Positions 19,753 through 29,682 are shown, numbered from the stretch's first letter. The stretch is DNA of 64,000 nt from Vibrio sp. S17_S38 (GCF_014694375.1 NZ_JAAUWW010000011.1:62001-126000); one strand, 5' to 3'. Notes: a model not told the origin generated them from the letters alone. Program-made: numbers and translations.

Positions 19753-21642
19753 TTAGTTGGTTATTGGTTCCGCTTTACGTGCATTCAGGATCACGATAAT
19801 AACCACAACGAACAAGCAGGCTAAGCGATATATGTCATCAGTAAATAAAATACCGAGAGCTAACGCTAGTAAGAAAATACGTTCAATCAAGCCCAGAGGG
19901 TTTAGAAGTCTCCCTTCTATTCCACCAGCAAAGGCAAATATTAAGCCGAGAGTTGCAATAATACCGATGAAGAAATGAATCAGTTCGCCATCAAGCCAAA
20001 TTAATCCAGAAAATGCCATCATCGCCGGAATAATGAAAAATCCTTGCGCGAGTTTAAATGCTTGAATGGCTGACTTCATTGGCGATGCGCCTGCGATTCC
20101 AGCACCAGCGAAAGCGGCCAGTGCAATCGGAGGGGTAACGTTGGAAGTTTGTGATAGCCAAAAGACGATCATATGGGCGGTTAATAAGCCCATCCCAAAG
20201 TCATTCAATGCCGGAACTGCCATGACTGAAAGTACAATATAGGCCGCGGTAACCGGTAACCCCATGCCTAAAATAACGGCAGCAATGGCAATAAGACCCA
20301 AAGCTGACCATAAATAACCACCTGACAAGGCAATTAAAAATTGGGTAAACTGTAATCCAATTCCTGTTTGACCTACAACGCCAACAACGATCCCTGCCGT
20401 CGCACAAGCAATTGAGATCGGTACGGCTGAAATCGCACCTTCTTTCATACCTTGCAATAAAATAGACAAGGTAATCCGACTGTGTTTTCGCATCATTGCG
20501 GCGACTAAAATTGCACCACAACCGGCGATACCAACCAATACGGGGGAGTAACTCATGAGTAATAAACTGGTGATGAAAATGAGTGGTACTAAAAAGTGCC
20601 AGCCTTGTTTCATCACAACGCCAATTTTTTCTGTCACCGTCATGCCTCGTAGACCTAATTTACAAGCCATTAAATGAACATAAAGTAGTGTACTGGCAAA
20701 ATATAAAATAGCAGGGGCAATCGAAACCAATAAAATATCGCTGTATGGAATACCTGTAAATTGCGCCATAACAAATGCACCCGCGCCCATGACTGGAGGC
20801 ATAATTTGTCCACCAGTTGAGGCGGCAGCTTCGATACCAGCGGCTTGCTCCGGTTTATAGCCGAGCTTCTTCATCATCGGAATGGTGAGTGCGCCAGTGG
20901 TCACCGTATTGGCAATGGCGGAACCTGAAATAGATCCTAACGCTGCTGAGGCTAATACGCTCGCTTTGGCTGGGCCACCACGGTATTTACCTGCGACCGC
21001 AAAGGCTGCATCAATAAAAAATTGCCCAGCCCCCGTCACTTGCAAAAATGCACCAAATAATACGAAAATAAAGACAACACCAGCAGCGATGGCTAATGGC
21101 GCTCCAAATACCCCGTTGGTGGAGAAAATGTGGAAACGAATCACTTCCTCAAGCGAAAAGCCTTTGCTGGCTATTCCCGAGGGTAAAGCATCCCCAAAGA
21201 AAGCATAAAGTAGAAATAACCCTGCGATTAATACCATTACAAAGCCAACCGTGCGTCTGGTGGCTTCAAGTAAGGCTAGAATCAAAATCACGCCAGCTAT
21301 TTGATCGATAGATTGTAATCCATCGAGTAAAAAACTGATGTCATCATAATCAAATATGGAGATTTGGTAGGTAGCCCAGCAAGTTACAATGATGAGAAGC
21401 ACATCAACCAAGCGGCCAAATAGATAAAAAAAAGCAGATCGACCATCTGGTTTAACTAGTGGGTTCAGTAAAAAGGCAATCGCTAAAACCCAAGCAAGAT
21501 GAATAGGGCGAAATACAGGTGCTGAGAGTGTAGGTTGTAATCCTTGCCATACTTGGAAGGTTGAAAGGGCGATAGCCGCAATTGTTGCGATTAATACTAA
21601 ATAATCCGTTAAGCATTGACTTAGTGAGCGAGGTTTTGTCAT
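19753..21642 (-). CDS. TRAP transporter permease, fused 4TM/12TM (TAXI type)
   Basis: An inner membrane permease of a TAXI-type TRAP system, which couples solute uptake to an ion gradient. The small (DctQ-like) and large (DctM-like) membrane subunits are fused, as is usual for TAXI systems. Many hydrophobic helices are visible, with the DctM-type signatures GSISGSAIANTVTTGALTIP and AAASTGGQIMPPVMG. ATG 21642 is chosen since GGAG sits 6 bases before it (629 residues); an ATG at 21654 has no ribosome site. The binding protein gene lies 110 bases upstream on the same strand. The substrate cannot be told from sequence. Confidence 0.92.
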   Translation of the reverse strand: MTKPRSLSQCLTDYLVLIATIAAIALSTFQVWQGLQPTLSAPVFRPIHLAWVLAIAFLLNPLVKPDGRSAFFYLFGRLVDVLLIIVTCWATYQISIFDYDDISFLLDGLQSIDQIAGVILILALLEATRRTVGFVMVLIAGLFLLYAFFGDALPSGIASKGFSLEEVIRFHIFSTNGVFGAPLAIAAGVVFIFVLFGAFLQVTGAGQFFIDAAFAVAGKYRGGPAKASVLASAALGSISGSAIANTVTTGALTIPMMKKLGYKPEQAAGIEAAASTGGQIMPPVMGAGAFVMAQFTGIPYSDILLVSIAPAILYFASTLLYVHLMACKLGLRGMTVTEKIGVVMKQGWHFLVPLIFITSLLLMSYSPVLVGIAGCGAILVAAMMRKHSRITLSILLQGMKEGAISAVPISIACATAGIVVGVVGQTGIGLQFTQFLIALSGGYLWSALGLIAIAAVILGMGLPVTAAYIVLSVMAVPALNDFGMGLLTAHMIVFWLSQTSNVTPPIALAAFAGAGIAGASPMKSAIQAFKLAQGFFIIPAMMAFSGLIWLDGELIHFFIGIIATLGLIFAFAGGIEGRLLNPLGLIERIFLLALALGILFTDDIYRLACLFVVVIIVILNARKAEPITN

Positions 21643-21752
21643 TTCAAACTCCATATGAAAAAACCAGAATAAGAATGGTGAATAGGTTCAGCTTGACGAG
21701 GACTAAAAGCGCATCGTTAAGCTGAACGTCGGTGTGATTATGCTGGTGTAGC

Positions 21753-22685
21753 TTATTTTTTCATATGCTCATCTAAGTACTTTTGCGAACCTGGATGCAA
21801 AGGAATACCTGATAATTTGTTCATATTTTCAAGCGTTGTGAGCTTGGTGACACCAACCACTTGGCGAATTTTAGCAATGTTATCAAATGCTACCTTAGTC
21901 ATTTGATAGGCCATATCTTCGCTCATGTTTTTATTCACCACTAACACATTCCATACCGCTGGAGTAGTAAATGCGGGAACGTTTTTATAGGTTTCAGCCG
22001 GGGCATCAAGCGCTTGATAAGATGGGTTCGCTTTTATTACTTTCGCCATTTCATCGGCGCTGAATGATAAAATACGGATCTTGCGGGTTAATGCTAATTC
22101 AGTAATTGCACCAACGCCTAAACTTCCAACAATGACACCGGCATCGATTTGACCATTGGCGAGTGCATTGGTCGTTGCGGTGTAATTTAATGATTGAGGT
22201 TTAATGTCTTTCTCGTTTACGCCAAGAGTACTTAAAATATTAACCGCACTGACACGAGTACCAGAACCCGGTGCGCCTAATGAAATACGCTTTCCTTTTA
22301 AGCCCGCGATCGAATGGACATCAGAATCGGCAGGAACCATAAATTGAACTGCATTTGGATAAAGGGCAAATAAAACCGACACATCCATTTTTCTAGGGAA
22401 AGGCTTGATTCCTTGGTTAGCTTGTAGAACGACGTTGCCTTGTGCAATACCCACTAGTTGCTTGCCTGTTGCTACTTTAATCGTATTTTCTACGGATGCA
22501 GCGGTCACTTCTGCACGCATATCAAAGTTATCAATGTTTTCACTCCAGATCTTAGCTAAAATACCACCAAGAGGATAATAAGTGCCGCTTTGGCTACCGG
22601 TTCCAATAGTATAGCTTTCAGCAAGTGCGGGTAATGATACAGCGAGAGATAAAGCAATTAAGGCTTTTTGGGCGATTCGTTTCAT
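21753..22685 (-). CDS. TAXI family TRAP transporter solute-binding protein
   Basis: The periplasmic solute receptor for the adjacent permease. It has a signal peptide (MKRIAQKALIALSLAVSLP, cleavage likely after ALA near residue 22). The mature protein begins with the TAXI-type GTGSQSGTYYPLGG motif, and the later LGAPGSGTR and conserved core are intact. ATG 22685 is preferred because AAGGA lies 10 bases upstream, giving 310 residues; an in-frame GTG at 22694 is too close to the ribosome site. Some TAXI systems take up glutamate or other dicarboxylates, but the ligand here is not known. Confidence 0.93.
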   Translation of the reverse strand: MKRIAQKALIALSLAVSLPALAESYTIGTGSQSGTYYPLGGILAKIWSENIDNFDMRAEVTAASVENTIKVATGKQLVGIAQGNVVLQANQGIKPFPRKMDVSVLFALYPNAVQFMVPADSDVHSIAGLKGKRISLGAPGSGTRVSAVNILSTLGVNEKDIKPQSLNYTATTNALANGQIDAGVIVGSLGVGAITELALTRKIRILSFSADEMAKVIKANPSYQALDAPAETYKNVPAFTTPAVWNVLVVNKNMSEDMAYQMTKVAFDNIAKIRQVVGVTKLTTLENMNKLSGIPLHPGSQKYLDEHMKK

Positions 22686-22900
22686 AACAATCACATCCTT
22701 ATTTTATGAGCGAGTAATATTCAAATCAGAGTATAGATAGTTAGATTGTTACTGGGATGTTAATGTCTCTGTACTGTGATTGTTAACCTTAAAATAAAAA
22801 CAAAATTTAAGATGGTTCACAAATTTCTAACTGAGTTATCTGAGTGTTGAATTATCTGCTGTTATAAATGAAATAAAAACTTACCGTTAGAGGGATAAAT

Positions 22901-23392
22901 ATGACATTGGCAGAATTACATGTATTGAGTAAACGAGTTGGTATTAAATTAAAACAGAAATCTCAAGTGTTGGTGACAGCTGAATCGTGTACTGGTGGCG
23001 GTATTGCTTATGCTATTACAGATGTTTCGGGATGCTCTAGATGGTTTGATAGAAGCTTTGTAACTTATAGCAATGATGCGAAAATGGAAATGTTAGGCGT
23101 TAAACTTGAAACATTGGAACAGTATGGCGCCGTCAGTGAGCAAACCGTGCAAGAAATGGCTAGCGGCGCTTTGTTGCATTCAAATGGAACGTCTGCAATT
23201 GCGGTCAGTGGCATCGCTGGACCCGATGGTGGGACGGATGATAAGCCCGTCGGAACCGTATGCTTTGCATGGGCGAATGACGAGAAAGAAATGGAATTTG
23301 AAACGGTATTATTTAATGGTGACCGAGACGAAATTCGGATCCAAGCATGCTTTCATGCATTAGAAAAACTTGAAGATATTTTAGATTTATAA
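22901..23392 (+). CDS. pncC: Nicotinamide-nucleotide amidohydrolase PncC (CinA C-terminal family)
   Basis: Deamidates nicotinamide mononucleotide to nicotinate mononucleotide in pyridine nucleotide salvage. This is the stand-alone CinA C-terminal domain (163 residues, E. coli 165) without the N-terminal MoeA-like part. Conserved motifs are VTAESCTGGGIAYAITDVSGCS, split as VTAESCTGGG and ITDVSGCS, then AVSGIAGPDGGTDDKPVGTV. AGAGGG precedes the ATG. It lies just upstream of recA, as in E. coli. Confidence 0.95.
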   Translation: MTLAELHVLSKRVGIKLKQKSQVLVTAESCTGGGIAYAITDVSGCSRWFDRSFVTYSNDAKMEMLGVKLETLEQYGAVSEQTVQEMASGALLHSNGTSAIAVSGIAGPDGGTDDKPVGTVCFAWANDEKEMEFETVLFNGDRDEIRIQACFHALEKLEDILDL

Positions 23393-23421
23393 TTGGAACA
23401 GAAAAAAAATCCATACAGCTA

Positions 23422-23449
23422 TAGACACTGTATGAATCAACAGTATAAT
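23422..23449 (+). promoter_or_regulatory. recA promoter with embedded LexA box
   Basis: The -35 TAGACA (23422-23427) and a perfect -10 TATAAT (23444-23449) are separated by 16 bases. Those 16 bases are exactly the LexA box CTGTATGAATCAACAG (23428-23443). LexA bound there would block RNA polymerase. The same layout is found in E. coli. Confidence 0.93.
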
Positions 23450-23497
23450 GACCACATCAAAACAAATATGTTAATGCCCTAATCGGTGGAGAAAGAA

Positions 23498-24538
23498 ATG
23501 GACGAGAATAAACAAAAAGCACTCGCAGCGGCGCTTGGCCAAATAGAAAAGCAATTTGGTAAAGGCTCAATTATGAAATTGGGTGATAACCGTACCATGG
23601 ATGTCGAAACTATCTCTACTGGCTCTTTAGCTTTAGATATTGCTCTGGGCGCTGGTGGTTTGCCAATGGGGCGTATTGTTGAAGTTTACGGACCTGAAAG
23701 TTCAGGTAAAACAACACTTACTCTTGAATTAATTGCTGCAGCTCAACGTGTGGGTAAAACTTGTGCTTTTATCGATGCTGAGCATGCGCTTGATCCAATC
23801 TATGCCCAAAAGCTTGGTGTTAATATTAATGACCTTCTTGTTTCTCAGCCTGATACAGGTGAGCAAGCCCTTGAAATTTGTGATGCATTAGCTCGCTCTG
23901 GCGCAGTTGATGTCTTAGTTATTGACTCCGTGGCAGCATTAACACCAAAAGCTGAAATTGAAGGTGAGATGGGAGACAGTCACATGGGTCTTCAAGCGCG
24001 TATGCTCTCTCAAGCAATGCGTAAGCTGACGGGGAACCTAAAACAATCGAACTGTATGGCAATCTTCATTAACCAAATTCGTATGAAAATTGGTGTCATG
24101 TTTGGTTCACCAGAAACGACTACAGGTGGTAATGCACTTAAATTTTATGCATCTGTTCGTTTGGACATTCGTCGTACTGGTGCGATTAAAGATGGTGATG
24201 AAGTTGTTGGTAATGAAACTCGTATTAAAGTGGTTAAAAACAAAATCGCAGCGCCATTTAAGCAAGCTGAAACACAGATTTTATATGGTAAAGGCTTTAA
24301 CCGCGAAGGCGAATTGGTCGATCTAGGTGTGAAGAATAAGCTTGTTGAAAAAGCCGGTGCTTGGTATAGCTACAAAGGTGATAAAATTGGACAGGGTAAA
24401 GCCAATTCATGCAACTACTTGCGGGAACATCCAGAAATCGCACTTGAAATTGATACTAAATTACGTGAAATGCTACTGTCTCCCGTTGTGGCAGAAGAAA
24501 TTCCAGCAGAAAAAATTGAAGCTGATGAAGAAGCATAG
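23498..24538 (+). CDS. recA: Recombinase RecA
   Basis: Forms filaments on single-stranded DNA for homologous recombination, and triggers LexA self-cleavage. ATG 23498 is chosen because GGAGAAAG precedes it and the protein starts [20 protein letters not shown]. An in-frame GTG at 23486 lies inside the ribosome site region. It has 346 residues. Walker A is GPESSGKT (65-72), and the L1/L2 DNA-binding loops ([13 protein letters not shown] and [20 protein letters not shown]) are intact. The acidic C-terminus is typical. It is followed by its terminator and recX. Confidence 0.98.
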   Translation: MDENKQKALAAALGQIEKQFGKGSIMKLGDNRTMDVETISTGSLALDIALGAGGLPMGRIVEVYGPESSGKTTLTLELIAAAQRVGKTCAFIDAEHALDPIYAQKLGVNINDLLVSQPDTGEQALEICDALARSGAVDVLVIDSVAALTPKAEIEGEMGDSHMGLQARMLSQAMRKLTGNLKQSNCMAIFINQIRMKIGVMFGSPETTTGGNALKFYASVRLDIRRTGAIKDGDEVVGNETRIKVVKNKIAAPFKQAETQILYGKGFNREGELVDLGVKNKLVEKAGAWYSYKGDKIGQGKANSCNYLREHPEIALEIDTKLREMLLSPVVAEEIPAEKIEADEEA

Positions 24539-24568
24539 TTAAACTTTAGAATTTAGAGTTATTGCGTT

Positions 24569-24597
24569 AAGCCCTGTTTATTCAGGGCTTTTGTTTA
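24569..24597 (+). terminator. Terminator between recA and recX
   Basis: Arms AAGCCCTG and CAGGGCTT are followed by TTGTTT. As in E. coli, recX expression would then depend on partial readthrough from the recA promoter. Confidence 0.8.
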
Positions 24598-24629
24598 TAA
24601 AGGATTCTAAAAGATAGAAAAGGCGCTAT

Positions 24630-25085
24630 ATGTTTCGTTCTAAGTCTAAATTATCGGCCAAAGAGACGTCGGTTCAGTTATTAAGTCGCCGTGATCATGG
24701 TGAGTTTGAATTGAAGCAAAAGCTCAAGAGGAAGGAGTTTGACTCGCAAGATATTGAAGACGCTATTGTTTACTGCCAGTTAAATGGTTGGATGGATGAT
24801 TTACGCTACGCCAAAAGCCAAGTGCGCCAACATGTGTATAAAGGTCACGGGGAAAGACGAATTCGCCAAGCGCTCAATCTTAAACAAGTGTCAGACGATA
24901 TTATCGATCAAGCATTAGAAGATGAAGCTCAAGATTGGTTTGAACTGGCTAAAGAAACGGCGGATAAAAAATTCAAAGGAATGAAAGCTGTAGATCAAAA
25001 AGCTTATGCTAAGCAAATACGATTTTTACAGTACCGTGGCTATACTTTTGAACAAATTAGCTATGCATTGTCTGAATTAAAATAA
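24630..25085 (+). CDS. recX: Regulatory protein RecX
   Basis: Inhibits RecA filament growth and ATPase by binding the filament. The 151-residue, highly charged helical protein has three tandem three-helix repeats. Family motifs are [16 protein letters not shown] in repeat 1, [19 protein letters not shown] in repeat 2, and [17 protein letters not shown] at the end. It lies 91 bases after recA, the conserved position for this regulator. Confidence 0.95.
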   Translation: MFRSKSKLSAKETSVQLLSRRDHGEFELKQKLKRKEFDSQDIEDAIVYCQLNGWMDDLRYAKSQVRQHVYKGHGERRIRQALNLKQVSDDIIDQALEDEAQDWFELAKETADKKFKGMKAVDQKAYAKQIRFLQYRGYTFEQISYALSELK

Positions 25086-25201
25086 AACATCAATAAACCC
25101 TAATTGTAGCTATTCAATATTACTCATCTTGTTTTACTAAACTCCCTCCATACTTTACAATATCGACAAATTTTTATCTCGAATATTGCCGGAAGAATTG
25201 C

Positions 25202-27802
25202 ATGCCTAATAATAAGAAAATGAGCACTGATGAGGTTCGCCACGCGTTCCTATCGTTCTTTGAAAAGAAAGGACACCAAATCGTTGAAAGTTCATCATTA
25301 GTTCCAGCTAATGACCCAACATTATTATTTACCAATGCGGGGATGAACCAATTTAAAGATTGTTTTCTTGGTGCCGAAAAACGCAGTTATGTTAGAGCAA
25401 CGACCGCTCAGCGTTGTGTTCGCGCTGGTGGCAAACATAACGACCTAGAAAATGTTGGCTTTACTGCTCGTCATCATACGTTTTTTGAAATGCTAGGTAA
25501 TTTCAGCTTTGGTGATTATTTCAAAAATGATGCGATTGCATTCGCTTGGGAATTCTTGACTGAAGTGCTGCAACTTCCGGAAGAGAAGTTATTAGTGACG
25601 GTTTATGAAACCGATGATGAAGCATTCGATATTTGGAATAAAGATATCGGTATTCCTGCCGATCGTATTGTTCGTATTGGTGACAAAAAAGGCGGTAAAG
25701 CTTATGAGTCAGATAACTTCTGGCAAATGGGTGATACAGGTCCTTGTGGTCCTTGCTCTGAAATTTTCTATGATCACGGAGAGCATATTTGGGGTGGCCG
25801 TCCGGGGACAGCAGAAGAAGATGGTGACCGTTTTATCGAGATCTGGAATAACGTATTCATGCAGTTTAACCGTCATGCGGACGGAACCATGGAGCCATTA
25901 CCTAAACCATCAGTTGATACTGGGATGGGAATTGAACGTATTGCTGCCATTATGCAAGGCGTCCATTCAAATTATGAAATCGATGTATTCCAAACCTTAA
26001 TCAAAGCTGCTGCTGAGATCATTGGAACTGATGATCTCGATAATCAATCTCTACGAGTTGTGGCAGATCATATCCGTTCATGTGCATTTCTTATTGTTGA
26101 TGGTGTTATGCCGTCAAATGAAGGACGAGGTTATGTTTTACGTCGTATTATCCGTCGTGCCGTTCGTCATGGTAATAAATTGGGTGCACAAGGGGCATTC
26201 TTTTATAAATTAGTCACGGCATTGGCTGCTGTGATGGGAACGGCAGGGGAAGAGCTTAAGAAGCAACAACCTGTTGTTGAAAAAGTGTTGCGAATTGAAG
26301 AAGAAAATTTTGCCCGAACACTTGACCGCGGCATGGCGATTTTAAATGAAGCGATAGATGCATTAAATGGCACGACAGAACTTGATGGCGAAACGGTATT
26401 TAAGCTCTATGACACTTACGGTTTCCCAGCGGATTTGACCAATGATGTTGCGCGTGAACGTAATGTGACGATTGATGAGGCTGGTTTTGAAGCTGCGATG
26501 GAAGCTCAACGTCAACGTGCTCGTGAAGCGGGTCAGTTTGGTACCGATTACAATAAAGCAATCAAAGCAGAATCGAATAGTGAATTTTGTGGTTATAGCG
26601 ATGTAACGGGATCGTCGGTTATCACCGAGATTTTTGTTGAAGGTGAGGCGGCGGAGAATATCAGTGCTGGCATTGATGCTATCGTTATTTTAGCTCAAAC
26701 ACCATTCTACGCAGAATCGGGTGGTCAATGTGGTGATGCAGGTGTGATCACAACTGATTCAGGTGTATTTGAAGTAAGTGATACTCATAAACTGGGTAAT
26801 GCGATTGCACACTACGGTAAATTAACCGCAGGTGTGATGGCTAAAGGCGATGAGGCTCAAACACAAGTTAACGCACTTCGCCGTAATGCGATTACATTAA
26901 ACCACTCCGCAACGCATTTATTACATGCTGCTCTTCGTCAGGTACTTGGTGAGCATGTGACGCAGAAAGGTTCTTTAGTCCGTGCTGAAAGCCTACGTTT
27001 TGACTTTTCACATTTAGAAGCCGTAACTGCTGATGAATTACGCGAAGTAGAGCGCTTAGTTAACCAACAAGTTCGCCTAAATCATTCAGTTGAAACCAAT
27101 GTGATGGATATTGATTCAGCCAAACAAAAAGGCGCAATGGCATTATTTGGTGAAAAGTATGACGACCAAGTTCGTGTGCTTTCAATGGGGAACTTTTCTA
27201 CTGAATTATGTGGTGGTATCCATGCTTCTAATACGGGGGATATTGGGTTATTTAAAGTGATATCTGAAAATGGTATTGCAGCGGGTATTCGTCGTATTGA
27301 AGCAGTGACAGGTGAAGCTGCTCTTGATGCAATTGATAACCAGCAATCACAATATGAGCAGAAATTAGTCGATAGCGCAGCCAAAGCGAAGTTGTTAGAA
27401 AAAGAAATCCAACAGCTAAAAGATAAGCTAGCATCACAGGCTGGCGCGAGCTTAATTAGCCAAGTAAAAGAGATCTCTGGGGTTAACGTTCTGATTAGTC
27501 AACTAGATGGTGCGGATAATAAAGCATTACGAGGTATGGTTGATGAGCTGAAAAACCAAGTGGGCAGTTGTGTTATTTTATTGGGTAATATTTCTGATGA
27601 TAAAGTTGGCCTAATCGCCGGCGTAACCAAAGATCTTATCGGTAAAGTAAAAGCAGGTGAGCTTGTGAACTTTGTCGCTCAACAAGTCGGTGGGAAAGGT
27701 GGTGGTCGCCCTGATATGGCACAAGCTGGTGGAACCGATACACAAGCACTTCCACAAGCACTAGCGGCAGCTGAAACCTGGATCAGTGAAAAGCTATCAT
27801 GA
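25202..27802 (+). CDS. alaS: Alanine--tRNA ligase
   Basis: Charges tRNA-Ala and edits misactivated Ser and Gly. The 866-residue class II synthetase begins with [13 protein letters not shown] and the motif [10 protein letters not shown]. The editing domain carries the [13 protein letters not shown] zinc motif and [10 protein letters not shown]. The C-Ala domain ends with [18 protein letters not shown] 25202 is chosen because GGAAGAA lies 6 bases upstream; ATG 25220 is an alternative. It is followed by a strong terminator and then csrA. Confidence 0.98.
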   Translation: MPNNKKMSTDEVRHAFLSFFEKKGHQIVESSSLVPANDPTLLFTNAGMNQFKDCFLGAEKRSYVRATTAQRCVRAGGKHNDLENVGFTARHHTFFEMLGNFSFGDYFKNDAIAFAWEFLTEVLQLPEEKLLVTVYETDDEAFDIWNKDIGIPADRIVRIGDKKGGKAYESDNFWQMGDTGPCGPCSEIFYDHGEHIWGGRPGTAEEDGDRFIEIWNNVFMQFNRHADGTMEPLPKPSVDTGMGIERIAAIMQGVHSNYEIDVFQTLIKAAAEIIGTDDLDNQSLRVVADHIRSCAFLIVDGVMPSNEGRGYVLRRIIRRAVRHGNKLGAQGAFFYKLVTALAAVMGTAGEELKKQQPVVEKVLRIEEENFARTLDRGMAILNEAIDALNGTTELDGETVFKLYDTYGFPADLTNDVARERNVTIDEAGFEAAMEAQRQRAREAGQFGTDYNKAIKAESNSEFCGYSDVTGSSVITEIFVEGEAAENISAGIDAIVILAQTPFYAESGGQCGDAGVITTDSGVFEVSDTHKLGNAIAHYGKLTAGVMAKGDEAQTQVNALRRNAITLNHSATHLLHAALRQVLGEHVTQKGSLVRAESLRFDFSHLEAVTADELREVERLVNQQVRLNHSVETNVMDIDSAKQKGAMALFGEKYDDQVRVLSMGNFSTELCGGIHASNTGDIGLFKVISENGIAAGIRRIEAVTGEAALDAIDNQQSQYEQKLVDSAAKAKLLEKEIQQLKDKLASQAGASLISQVKEISGVNVLISQLDGADNKALRGMVDELKNQVGSCVILLGNISDDKVGLIAGVTKDLIGKVKAGELVNFVAQQVGGKGGGRPDMAQAGGTDTQALPQALAAAETWISEKLS

Positions 27803-27837
27803 AGATAGTGAGCGTTTAAATTAGTCTCTATTGAATT

Positions 27838-27866
27838 AACGGCACTGAATTTAGTGCCGTTTTTTA
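27838..27866 (+). terminator. Terminator after alaS
   Basis: Arms AACGGCACT and AGTGCCGTT with a short loop, followed by TTTTT. Confidence 0.9.
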
Positions 27867-28266
27867 TGGGGCTTGTGTGATCGGGCAAGCATAAATAAGT
27901 CTTCACTCTCTATAACGTTGAAATCACATTCTAATGACTGGTTTTTATTATAAAAAATCGTCATAGTAATCCTTAGTTATGGACACTTATGGATTAGAAA
28001 CCCTAGCTTACCGCTATAACTATGCCTATACTAAGCAGTTGAAAATAATAAAGGTTGATGAGCTTGGCTTATCTATAACCTGAGTGAATGTTAATGCCTT
28101 TTGGTATTTCAAATAACGTACACTAAAGTGGTTGATTTGATGAGGAGATAGCGTTCTCTTACATTTTTGTTTTAGCCTCTTAGTTGTATCGTATTTACTC
28201 ACTATGAACCTTTAATAGATAATAGCGTTATTAACATAATAAATAGAGATTACTCAAGGAGCGTAC
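27867..28266. other. Gap between alaS and csrA without a recognised gene
   Basis: About 400 AT-rich bases. The only open frame of note (27979-28083, 34 codons) has no ribosome site and no recognisable product. In V. cholerae, as I remember it, an aspartokinase gene (lysC) lies between alaS and csrA; no trace of one is seen here. The csrA promoter must lie near the right end, but I cannot pick hexamers with confidence. Confidence 0.5.
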
Positions 28267-28470
28267 ATGCTAATTTTAACTCGCCGAGTTGGCGAAACTT
28301 TGATGATTGGTGATGAAGTCACCGTTACCGTTTTAGGTGTAAAAGGGAACCAAGTTCGTATCGGTGTTAATGCACCGAAAGAAGTCTCTGTTCACCGTGA
28401 AGAAATTTACATGCGTATTCAAGCTGAAAAAGATACTGGTGCTGCACCATCTGATAGCTATCAATCGTAA
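28267..28470 (+). CDS. csrA: Carbon storage regulator CsrA
   Basis: A post-transcriptional regulator that binds GGA motifs in mRNA leaders and controls central carbon metabolism, motility and, in vibrios, quorum sensing and virulence. The protein begins [18 protein letters not shown], the family signature. The RNA-binding C-terminal strand [17 protein letters not shown] is intact. It has 67 residues (E. coli 61). The ribosome site CAAGGAG itself contains a GGA, compatible with autoregulation. The bases after it (28471-28670) hold an imperfect hairpin with a T-rich tail at about 28514-28553 and nothing else I recognise. Confidence 0.98.
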   Translation: MLILTRRVGETLMIGDEVTVTVLGVKGNQVRIGVNAPKEVSVHREEIYMRIQAEKDTGAAPSDSYQS

Positions 28471-28670
28471 ATTTCTGCTGTTGGTTATTTGACAGACCGC
28501 ACTGTTTTAAAATTGGTCGGCATGCATGCTGGCCTTTATTTTTAGAAATTTGATTTTTTAAATGTTATGAATCGATTACTGCAATGGTAATAATAAAGTT
28601 CATAAATTAGCTAAGTTGGTTGAATACTGGTCTGTTAGACGGTTTTCAATCGTTTTTCCCAAGAAAATGT

Positions 28671-28698
28671 TTGACATATTTTTGGTAAATCGTAATAT
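28671..28698 (+). promoter_or_regulatory. Promoter of the tRNA-Ser/tRNA-Arg array
   Basis: A perfect -35 TTGACA (28671-28676), a 16-base spacer and TAATAT (28693-28698) are followed by a GC-rich GTGCCTCCGC stretch. A GC-rich discriminator is typical of stringently controlled stable RNA promoters. Confidence 0.65.
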
Positions 28699-28716
28699 GT
28701 GCCTCCGCAAGACGAT

Positions 28717-28809
28717 GGTGAGGTGGCCGAGAGGCCGAAGGCGCTCCCCTGCTAAGGGAGTATATGGTTTGTAGCCGTATCGAGGGTTCGAATCCCTCCC
28801 TCACCACCA
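28717..28809 (+). tRNA. tRNA-Ser (GCU), copy 1
   Basis: 93 nt, acceptor GGTGAGG/CCTCACC, anticodon GCT in CTGCTAA, long variable arm as in serine tRNAs, encoded CCA. It reads AGU and AGC codons. The discriminator base before CCA is A, whereas the E. coli serine tRNAs I recall have G. Confidence 0.97.
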
Positions 28810-28890
28810 TTCTTGTTTTCTTAAATGCTTTGATTTGCACCAGAGCTATTAATTAAGAAGTCTCTAGAAATAGAGTGTTTAGATATCGAT

Positions 28891-28967
28891 GCGCGCGTAG
28901 CTCAGCTGGATAGAGTACCTGGCTACGAACCAGGCGGTCGGAGGTTCGAATCCTCCCGCGCGCACCA
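28891..28967 (+). tRNA. tRNA-Arg (ACG), copy 1
   Basis: 77 nt, acceptor GCGCGCG/CGCGCGC, anticodon ACG in GGCTACGAACC, T-arm GGAGGTTCGAATCCTCC, encoded CCA. A34 is expected to be edited to inosine so that it reads CGU, CGC and CGA. Confidence 0.98.
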
Positions 28968-28986
28968 TTTCTGAATAAAAATATGT

Positions 28987-29079
28987 GGTGAGGTGGCCGA
29001 GAGGCCGAAGGCGCTCCCCTGCTAAGGGAGTATATGGTTTGTAGCCGTATCGAGGGTTCGAATCCCTCCCTCACCACCA
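28987..29079 (+). tRNA. tRNA-Ser (GCU), copy 2
   Basis: Identical over all 93 nt to the copy at 28717, including the unusual A discriminator and variable arm. The flanks differ. Confidence 0.97.
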
Positions 29080-29151
29080 TTAAACTGGTTTCGGCTTGTT
29101 TAATTTGAAATAAAGTTTGTATTACTTTTTATTAGTAGTTCAAGCAACGAT

Positions 29152-29228
29152 GCGCGCGTAGCTCAGCTGGATAGAGTACCTGGCTACGAACCAGGCGGTC
29201 GGAGGTTCGAATCCTCCCGCGCGCACCA
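29152..29228 (+). tRNA. tRNA-Arg (ACG), copy 2
   Basis: Identical over 77 nt to the copy at 28891. The spacers between copies do not match beyond a base or two. Confidence 0.98.
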
Positions 29229-29286
29229 TTATTTCAAGTCTGATTAGGTAGCGTCTAGTCAGTTTTTAGATTACAAATTTTACGAT

Positions 29287-29363
29287 GCGCGCGTAGCTCA
29301 GCTGGATAGAGTACCTGGCTACGAACCAGGCGGTCGGAGGTTCGAATCCTCCCGCGCGCACCA
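29287..29363 (+). tRNA. tRNA-Arg (ACG), copy 3
   Basis: Identical over 77 nt to the other arginine copies; encoded CCA followed by a T-run. Confidence 0.98.
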
Positions 29364-29413
29364 TTTTTTTATCTAAAAATATAAATTGAAAATTTGAAGA
29401 AAAGTAACACAGT

Positions 29414-29490
29414 GCGCGCGTAGCTCAGCTGGATAGAGTACCTGGCTACGAACCAGGCGGTCGGAGGTTCGAATCCTCCCGCGCGCACCA
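29414..29490 (+). tRNA. tRNA-Arg (ACG), copy 4
   Basis: Identical over 77 nt to the other arginine copies. Confidence 0.98.
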
Positions 29491-29569
29491 TATTAATAAT
29501 GTTGGTTTATTTATTGTGTTGATTAAAGCATTACAATTAAATGACGAGCAGAAAATTAGAAGAATTAGT

Positions 29570-29646
29570 GCGCGCGTAGCTCAGCTGGATAGAGTACCTG
29601 GCTACGAACCAGGCGGTCGGAGGTTCGAATCCTCCCGCGCGCACCA
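29570..29646 (+). tRNA. tRNA-Arg (ACG), copy 5
   Basis: Identical over 77 nt to the other arginine copies; the last gene of the array, directly followed by a terminator. Confidence 0.98.
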
Positions 29647-29653
29647 TATTTTG

Positions 29654-29682
29654 AAGCCCTGCACTTTTGTGTGGGGCTTTTT
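29654..29682 (+). terminator. Terminator of the tRNA array
   Basis: A hairpin with arms AAGCCCTGCAC and GTGTGGGGCTT (with wobble pairs) is followed by TTT. With the promoter at 28671 it brackets all seven tRNAs as one likely transcript. Confidence 0.75.

Noticed and set aside
27979..28083. 34-codon open frame between alaS and csrA
   Set aside because: No ribosome site, no family features, and the length is expected by chance in AT-rich DNA.
28646..29080. Two minus-strand frames that share the protein stretch VVREGFEPSIRLQ
   Set aside because: Both are read-throughs of the antisense strand of identical tRNA-Ser and tRNA-Arg genes, a common false annotation.
28717..29646. Repeat array that could be taken for a CRISPR
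   Set aside because: The repeats are 77 or 93 bases, fold as tRNAs with CCA ends, and the spacers vary in length from about 20 to 80 bases.
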